Positions 14,281-27,911 of a stretch of DNA of 27,911 nucleotides are shown in pieces. The stretch comes from Pseudomonadota bacterium. GTDB taxonomy: Bacteria; Pseudomonadota; Alphaproteobacteria; Caulobacterales; Caulobacteraceae. The stretch covers positions 1-27,911 of the forward strand of contig JAEWJI010000018.1 of assembly GCA_023386645.1 (NCBI GenBank), given 5' to 3'. Positions within the stretch are counted from its first letter, which is position 1. Each line of letters begins with the position of its first letter. The notes under the pieces are model-generated. The model did not search any database, was not told where the DNA came from, and saw only the letters and a program-made list of their open reading frames with translations. A program made the translations under genes and the position numbers.

Positions 14281-14805
14281 TCAGGCGCCGGGATTGACCT
14301 CGATCAGTTCGACCGTGAAGCGAAGGGCCGAGTTGGCCGGGATTTCGTCACCCATCCAGCGAGCGCCGTAGGCGAGATCGGCGGGGATGACGAACTCGAA
14401 TGTCTCGCCTTCGCGCATCAGGGCCACGCCCTCGGTCCAGCCCTTGATGACGCGGCCCAGCGGGAAGGTCGTCGGGGCGTTGCGGGAATAGGAGCTGTCG
14501 AACTCGCGCCCGTCGATGAAGGTCCCGCGATAGTGAACCTTGACCGTGTCCGCGGCGACAGGCTGTTCGCCGTCCGGGCGGGCGTCACCGACGCGGCGGT
14601 ATTGCAGGCCTGAGGCGGTGGTGGTCCAGCCACGACGGGCTCCGTTCCAGGCCAGGTATGCCGCTTGGCCCGCCTCCCAGTTCGCCTGGCTGGCCTCCCC
14701 GACCGGCGTGCGAACGCCGGCGACCGGATCGACGCTGCTCGTGGCGCCGTTGGCGCAGGCCGCGAGGGAGAGGGCGAGGACGGAGAGGGTGAGGATGCGG
14801 ATCAT
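14281..14805 (-). CDS. FKBP-type peptidyl-prolyl cis-trans isomerase, lipoprotein
   Basis: The 174-residue product begins with a lipoprotein signal (MIRILTLSVLALSLAAC, lipobox LAAC, Cys17), so it is predicted to be anchored to a membrane facing the periplasm. After a short linker comes an FKBP domain at about 75-172. It contains VKVHYRGTFIDGREFDSSY, FPLGRVIKGWTEGVALMREGE, a FVIPADLAYG segment, and the terminal LRFTVELIEV strand. It should catalyse prolyl isomerisation in exported proteins. The ATG at 14805 is chosen because it starts the lipoprotein signal directly; the frame is open for 16 more codons upstream. It lies upstream of the two M61 genes on the same strand. Confidence 0.92.
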   Translation of the reverse strand: MIRILTLSVLALSLAACANGATSSVDPVAGVRTPVGEASQANWEAGQAAYLAWNGARRGWTTTASGLQYRRVGDARPDGEQPVAADTVKVHYRGTFIDGREFDSSYSRNAPTTFPLGRVIKGWTEGVALMREGETFEFVIPADLAYGARWMGDEIPANSALRFTVELIEVNPGA

Positions 14806-15136
14806 GGGGTCAAGGTAGCAATCCGGAGGCGATGAGGCCAAGCCGGCAAGCATGTCGTAATTCTACGGCGCCCGGCCTTTATTTCGTCGAAGAAGCGAGT
14901 ATATCAGCGCGTTCCGCAACTCCGTCATGAGTCCGCGCGAAAGCGTCGAGGCCCGGTCCGTCGCCCTCCGACCGGTGCGAAGGCGTGCTCCTCCCCAAGG
15001 GAGCCGACAATCTGCGTCCTGATCCGAAAGGGTCGAGGGTGGACGCGAGAAGAGACCTCGTCACGGGGCGCCGTCTGGCGCGCCGTGGCTGCTGCATTGA
15101 ACGCGGGTTCCCCGGCCCGCGCATTGGGAACATCGA
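14806..15136. other. Intergenic control region between the FKBP gene and rpoB
   Basis: This 331-base divergent gap holds no recognisable gene. A TATA-like core at 14897-14908 (TATATC at 14900-14905 on plus, TATACT-like on minus) is the best -10 candidate for one or both directions, but neither has a convincing -35. If used for rpoB, the leader would be about 225 bases, with GC-rich hairpin potential near 15065-15085. Because rplL ends in a strong terminator 5.5 kb upstream and the genes between run the other way, rpoB must have its own promoter in this gap. Confidence 0.5.
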
Positions 15137-19255
<4,119 letters not shown>

Positions 19256-19270
19256 GTCGGAGGGGCGCAG

Positions 19271-19375
19271 GTCGAGAGGTGAGGGGCGAAAGATCGCCCC
19301 ACATCCCGACCTTCGCCTTCCTCGACCCTCGTCTCTCGCCCCTCGACCCTAGATTTTAAGCGGCCTTCGAGCCGC
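19271..19375. repeat. Inverted repeats in the rpoB-rpoC gap
   Basis: A perfect 7-bp hairpin GGGGCGA/TCGCCCC (19283-19289 with 19294-19300) lies inside a larger imperfect palindrome. GTCGAG near 19271 and the GGGGCGA that follows are mirrored by TCTCGCCCCTCGAC around 19333-19346. The stretch is rich in CTCGACCCTCG-type units. A second small hairpin GCGGC/GCCGC (19360-19364 with 19371-19375) precedes the rpoC ribosome-binding site GAAGGAAG. None has a T-tract. This could be a short intergenic repeat or a processing/pausing site between the two subunit genes. Confidence 0.5.
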
Positions 19376-19389
19376 AGAAGGAAGACAAG

Positions 19390-23586
<4,197 letters not shown>

Positions 23587-23613
23587 TCCCCGGTTTCCGG
23601 AACGACCTGATCA

Positions 23614-23645
23614 GGGCGGCCCTTCGCGGGGCCGCCCTTTTCTTT
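23614..23645 (+). terminator. Intrinsic terminator of rpoB-rpoC
   Basis: GGGCGGCCC (23614-23622) pairs perfectly with GGGCCGCCC (23629-23637) around TTCGCG, followed by TTTTCTTT. It begins 27 bases after the rpoC stop and just before the end of a convergent minus-strand gene. Confidence 0.93.
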
Positions 23646-23652
23646 GGCCGCG

Positions 23653-24459
23653 TCAGTCCTCCTCGGTCTCGCGGGTCCGGTCCCGGCGCGTCCGCACGTT
23701 GCTGGTCGAGTCCGGCCGCAGCGAGGGATCGAGGTGGGCCCCGGCGACGCCCATGCCGAAATTGGAGCCGGGTCCCTCGGTCGGACCGACGATGCCGATT
23801 CCGCCGCTCAGCGGCCGGCGCCGGGCCTCATATTGAGCCAGGGCGCGACGGCCTTCGCGGGCGAAGCGGGCGTCGCGGTCCGGATCGCCCGTGCCGGTGA
23901 TCGGGGCCGCCGCCGCCGCCCGAGCCCCGAAGCGGTCGTCGCAGACGGCGCGCTCGGCCTCGTTCAGCAGGTCGGGGCTGGCGCAGCCGACCAGGCTGGT
24001 GCGCAGGCCCCGCGCGACGCGGTCGCCCGTGGTCTGGGGCCGCACCTGCCAGGGCGCCGTGCCCACATCTCCGGGCGGGGCGGGGGCTCCCCCGGCGACG
24101 GCGCGCGGAGCCGGCGGGCTCGGCTGCTCGCCGACCGCCGCCGACCCCGTGGCCCCGGTGGTGTCGCTCAACCGCGTGCCCGAATCCGCCAGCGGCAGCG
24201 GATAGTCGGGCGCGGGCGTCTTGCGCGTACGGGCCGTCTCGCCCCGCAGCCGCGGCCGCGGCTCGATCTGCAGGTGGATCGGCGGCCGGGGAAACATCGG
24301 ATCGTCGATGACGTCGCCGCCGTACGGCCCAGGCGGCTCGAAGGACTTGAAGCCGACATAGCCCAGGAGCAGGGCGTGCAGGCTCACGGACAGGGCCACG
24401 ATCGCCGGCCTGCGCCAGCGTTCGGCCCGCGATGGCCAGACCAGCCTGAGCTCCCGCAT
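23653..24459 (-). CDS. Single-span, proline-rich TonB-like protein of unknown function
   Basis: The 268-residue product has a short basic cytoplasmic N-terminus (MRELRLVWPSRAERWRR) and one membrane span at about 18-37 (PAIVALSVSLHALLLGYVGF), like TonB and other energy-transducing or envelope proteins. A long Pro/Arg-rich, probably extended periplasmic region follows. Near the middle lies CASPDLLNEAERAVCDDRFG, whose two Cys could form a disulphide. The C-terminus is low-complexity, and no TonB C-terminal fold is evident. The ATG at 24459 is chosen because GGGAGGG lies just upstream; a TTG six codons earlier is less likely. It converges on rpoC and diverges from rpsL. Its function is unknown. 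Confidence 0.8.
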   Translation of the reverse strand: MRELRLVWPSRAERWRRPAIVALSVSLHALLLGYVGFKSFEPPGPYGGDVIDDPMFPRPPIHLQIEPRPRLRGETARTRKTPAPDYPLPLADSGTRLSDTTGATGSAAVGEQPSPPAPRAVAGGAPAPPGDVGTAPWQVRPQTTGDRVARGLRTSLVGCASPDLLNEAERAVCDDRFGARAAAAAPITGTGDPDRDARFAREGRRALAQYEARRRPLSGGIGIVGPTEGPGSNFGMGVAGAHLDPSLRPDSTSNVRTRRDRTRETEED

Positions 24460-24536
24460 CCGCCCTCCCGTTCGCAACCGGCAGGTGAAAGGGCGAGCAT
24501 GGCGGTATTACGGCCTTGCGCAACCGGCCTGCACTC

Positions 24537-24565
24537 TTGACCGCAGGCCCCGCCGGGCGTAGAAG
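24537..24565 (+). promoter_or_regulatory. Candidate promoter of rpsL-rpsG-fusA
   Basis: TTGACC at 24537-24542, a 17-base spacer and TAGAAG at 24560-24565 make this one of the best -35/-10 pairs in the window. It sits 230 bases upstream of rpsL, beyond the divergent TonB-like gene, and would give an mRNA with a leader of about 220 bases. Confidence 0.55.
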
Positions 24566-24795
24566 CCGCCCACTTTCGAGGCGGGCGCGTCAGCGTTCAT
24601 CGAGATCGTGACAATCGAACGACCGGGCTGTGCCCGCCGGAACGTCCAAAGCGCGCGTTCCGGCTTTTCTGTTTGTCGCGGGCCTTGCTCGAAATCAACC
24701 CGGGGCGGCGCCCGTGCCGTCCGAAAAGAAGGCTCACCGGGGCGCTCCGGCCGAAAGGCACACGCCCCCATCGATTTGGAAGAGACGAGTACTCG
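24566..24795 (+). promoter_or_regulatory. Long rpsL leader with a terminator-like hairpin
   Basis: No gene is visible here. GCCGGAACG (24636-24644) pairs perfectly with CGTTCCGGC (24656-24664) around an 11-base loop and is followed directly by TTTTCTGTTT, the form of an intrinsic terminator, yet it lies upstream of rpsL and after the candidate promoter. A near copy of the 3' arm, CGCTCCGGC at 24743-24751, could compete for the 5' arm. This could be an attenuator of the str operon, or a stop for transcripts entering from upstream. The base pairing is seen; the regulation is inferred. Confidence 0.5.
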
Positions 24796-25167
24796 ATGCC
24801 GACTATCAACCAGCTGATCCGCAAGCCGCGCGCCCCCAAGCCGGTCCGCAACAAGGTCCCGGCCCTGAAGGGCTGCCCGCAGCGCCGCGGCGTCTGCACC
24901 CGCGTCTATACGACGACCCCGAAGAAGCCGAACTCGGCCCTGCGTAAGGTCGCCAAGGTGCGCCTGACCACGGGCATCGAGGCCGTGTGCTACATCCCGG
25001 GCGAAGGCCACAACCTGCAGGAGCACTCGGTGGTGCTGATCCGCGGCGGCCGCGTCAAGGACCTTCCCGGCGTTCGCTACCACATCCTGCGCGGCGTGCT
25101 CGACACCCAGGGCGTCAAGGACCGCAAGCAGCGCCGTTCGCACTACGGCGCCAAGCGTCCGAAGTAA
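24796..25167 (+). CDS. rpsL: 30S ribosomal protein S12
   Basis: S12 lines the decoding centre and controls accuracy. The 123-residue product carries the invariant CPQRRGVCTRVYTTTPKKPNSALRK block and GGRVKDLPGVRY. The Lys residues where streptomycin resistance arises (Lys43 and the Lys of RVKDLPG) are wild type, and the Asp that is often methylthiolated in RVKD is present. The ATG giving MPTINQLIRKP is the family start. rpsG follows 66 bases later and fusA after that, the standard str operon order. Confidence 0.97.
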   Translation: MPTINQLIRKPRAPKPVRNKVPALKGCPQRRGVCTRVYTTTPKKPNSALRKVAKVRLTTGIEAVCYIPGEGHNLQEHSVVLIRGGRVKDLPGVRYHILRGVLDTQGVKDRKQRRSHYGAKRPK

Positions 25168-25233
25168 GCGACCTCCCGTCAGATTTTCCCGGTTCCGGCC
25201 GGGGCCCAGAGACCGAATTAGAAGGCCGATCCC

Positions 25234-25707
25234 ATGTCCCGTCGTCACCGCGCACAGAAGCGCGAAGTCCTGCCGGATCCCAAGTACAAGGATCTGATCG
25301 TCACCAAGTTCATGAACTACGTCATGTACGAGGGCAAAAAGGCTGTGGCCGAGAACATCGTCTACGGCGCCTTCGACATCCTGGCCGACAAGAAGAAGGA
25401 CCAGGAGCCCGTGGCCACCTTCCACGCCGCCCTGGACAACGTCGCCCCGGCCGTCGAGGTCCGCTCGCGGCGCGTCGGCGGCGCCACCTACCAGGTGCCG
25501 GTCGAGGTTCGTCCGGACCGTCGTCGCGCCCTGGCCATCCGCTGGCTGGTCAACGCCGCCCGCAAGCGCGGCGAGAACACCATGACCGAGAAGCTCGCCG
25601 CCGAGCTGCTGGACGCCGCCAACAACCGCGGCACCGCGGTGAAGAAGCGCGAGGACACCCACAAGATGGCCGAGGCCAACCGCGCCTTCAGCCACTACCG
25701 CTGGTAA
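25234..25707 (+). CDS. rpsG: 30S ribosomal protein S7
   Basis: S7 nucleates assembly of the 30S head and contacts E-site tRNA; in E. coli it represses translation of the str operon. The 157-residue product has the MSRRHRAQKREVLPDPKY start, KFMNYVMYEGKKAVAENIVY, and the VEVRSRRVGGATYQVPVEVRPDRR beta-hairpin region. It also has ALAIRWLVNAARKR and the HKMAEANRAFSHYRW end. Length and all landmarks are normal. It is separated from fusA by a 159-base gap with a strong hairpin. Confidence 0.97.
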   Translation: MSRRHRAQKREVLPDPKYKDLIVTKFMNYVMYEGKKAVAENIVYGAFDILADKKKDQEPVATFHAALDNVAPAVEVRSRRVGGATYQVPVEVRPDRRRALAIRWLVNAARKRGENTMTEKLAAELLDAANNRGTAVKKREDTHKMAEANRAFSHYRW

Positions 25708-25770
25708 ACGCCTGCCGGGTCCGCCCGCCCTCGTCCAGGGGGCCGGCGGTTTCCCATCGACCGACTATCC

Positions 25771-25803
25771 GGCGCGGGCGGTTTGAGCTAAATCGCCCGC
25801 GCC
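25771..25803 (+). promoter_or_regulatory. Strong hairpin between rpsG and fusA
   Basis: GGCGCGGGCGGTT (25771-25783) pairs with AATCGCCCGCGCC (25791-25803), a 13-bp stem with one G-T pair and a seven-base loop (TGAGCTA). No T-tract follows, so it is not a classical terminator. It could be an RNA processing or stability element, or a protein-binding site that adjusts fusA expression relative to rpsL-rpsG. A weak TTGAGC-N17-CTTATC promoter-like pair overlaps it (25783-25811). Apart from this hairpin, the gap 25708-25866 shows no gene. Confidence 0.6.
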
Positions 25804-25866
25804 CGCTTATCCGATATTTCCCGAGACGCCGTCCGCGGCGCCGCATTGACCGCAAGGCACGCTCCC

Positions 25867-27911
<2,045 letters not shown>

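Overview
The window is a GC-rich stretch of chromosome from an alphaproteobacterium, most likely in the Caulobacteraceae and perhaps Brevundimonas. This placement rests on protein character, codon use, tRNA-Trp type and gene order; no database search was possible. It holds the core translation/transcription cluster: tuf (3' end), serS, surE, pcm, tRNA-Trp, secE, nusG, rplK, rplA, rplJ, rplL, rpoB, rpoC, rpsL, rpsG and fusA (3' end cut off by the window edge).

Layout. Bases 1-126 are the EF-Tu C-terminus, followed by a strong terminator. Bases 353-3292 hold serS, surE and pcm; surE and pcm overlap, and a REP-like palindrome separates serS from surE. Bases 3387-6117 hold tRNA-Trp, secE, nusG, rplK and rplA with a terminator, interrupted only by a small basic-protein gene on the minus strand (4450-4743). 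Bases 6209-8320 are a phosphate module: a DUF47/PhoU-like protein, a Pit-type transporter and a Nudix hydrolase, all tightly packed. Bases 8317-9635 hold rplJ and rplL with their own promoter, a long leader and a terminator. Bases 9652-14805 are all on the minus strand: a rifampin ADP-ribosyltransferase (arr), two tandem M61 peptidases and an FKBP-type lipoprotein. Bases 15137-23640 hold rpoB and rpoC with a terminator. Bases 23653-24459 (minus) encode a TonB-like single-span proline-rich protein. Bases 24537-27911 hold rpsL, rpsG and fusA.

Most of the plus-strand genes form the universal ribosome/RNA polymerase supply line. In many bacteria this is one nearly continuous block (tuf-trnW-secE-nusG-rplKAJL-rpoBC, then rpsLG-fusA). 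Here it is split into units with their own promoters and terminators, and accessory genes sit in the gaps. Several candidate promoters share a TTGNNC, 16-17 nt, TAKARR-like form.

The most striking anomaly is an in-frame TAA at codon 278 of fusA (26698-26700). The EF-G reading frame continues undamaged on the other side to the window edge. EF-G is essential, so this is a sequence error, a very recent nonsense mutation, a redundant copy or recoding; the sequence alone cannot decide. The second point of interest is arr, a rifamycin-inactivating enzyme, encoded about 5 kb from rpoB, whose rifampin region looks fully sensitive. I found no CRISPR array, insertion sequence, prophage or defence system.
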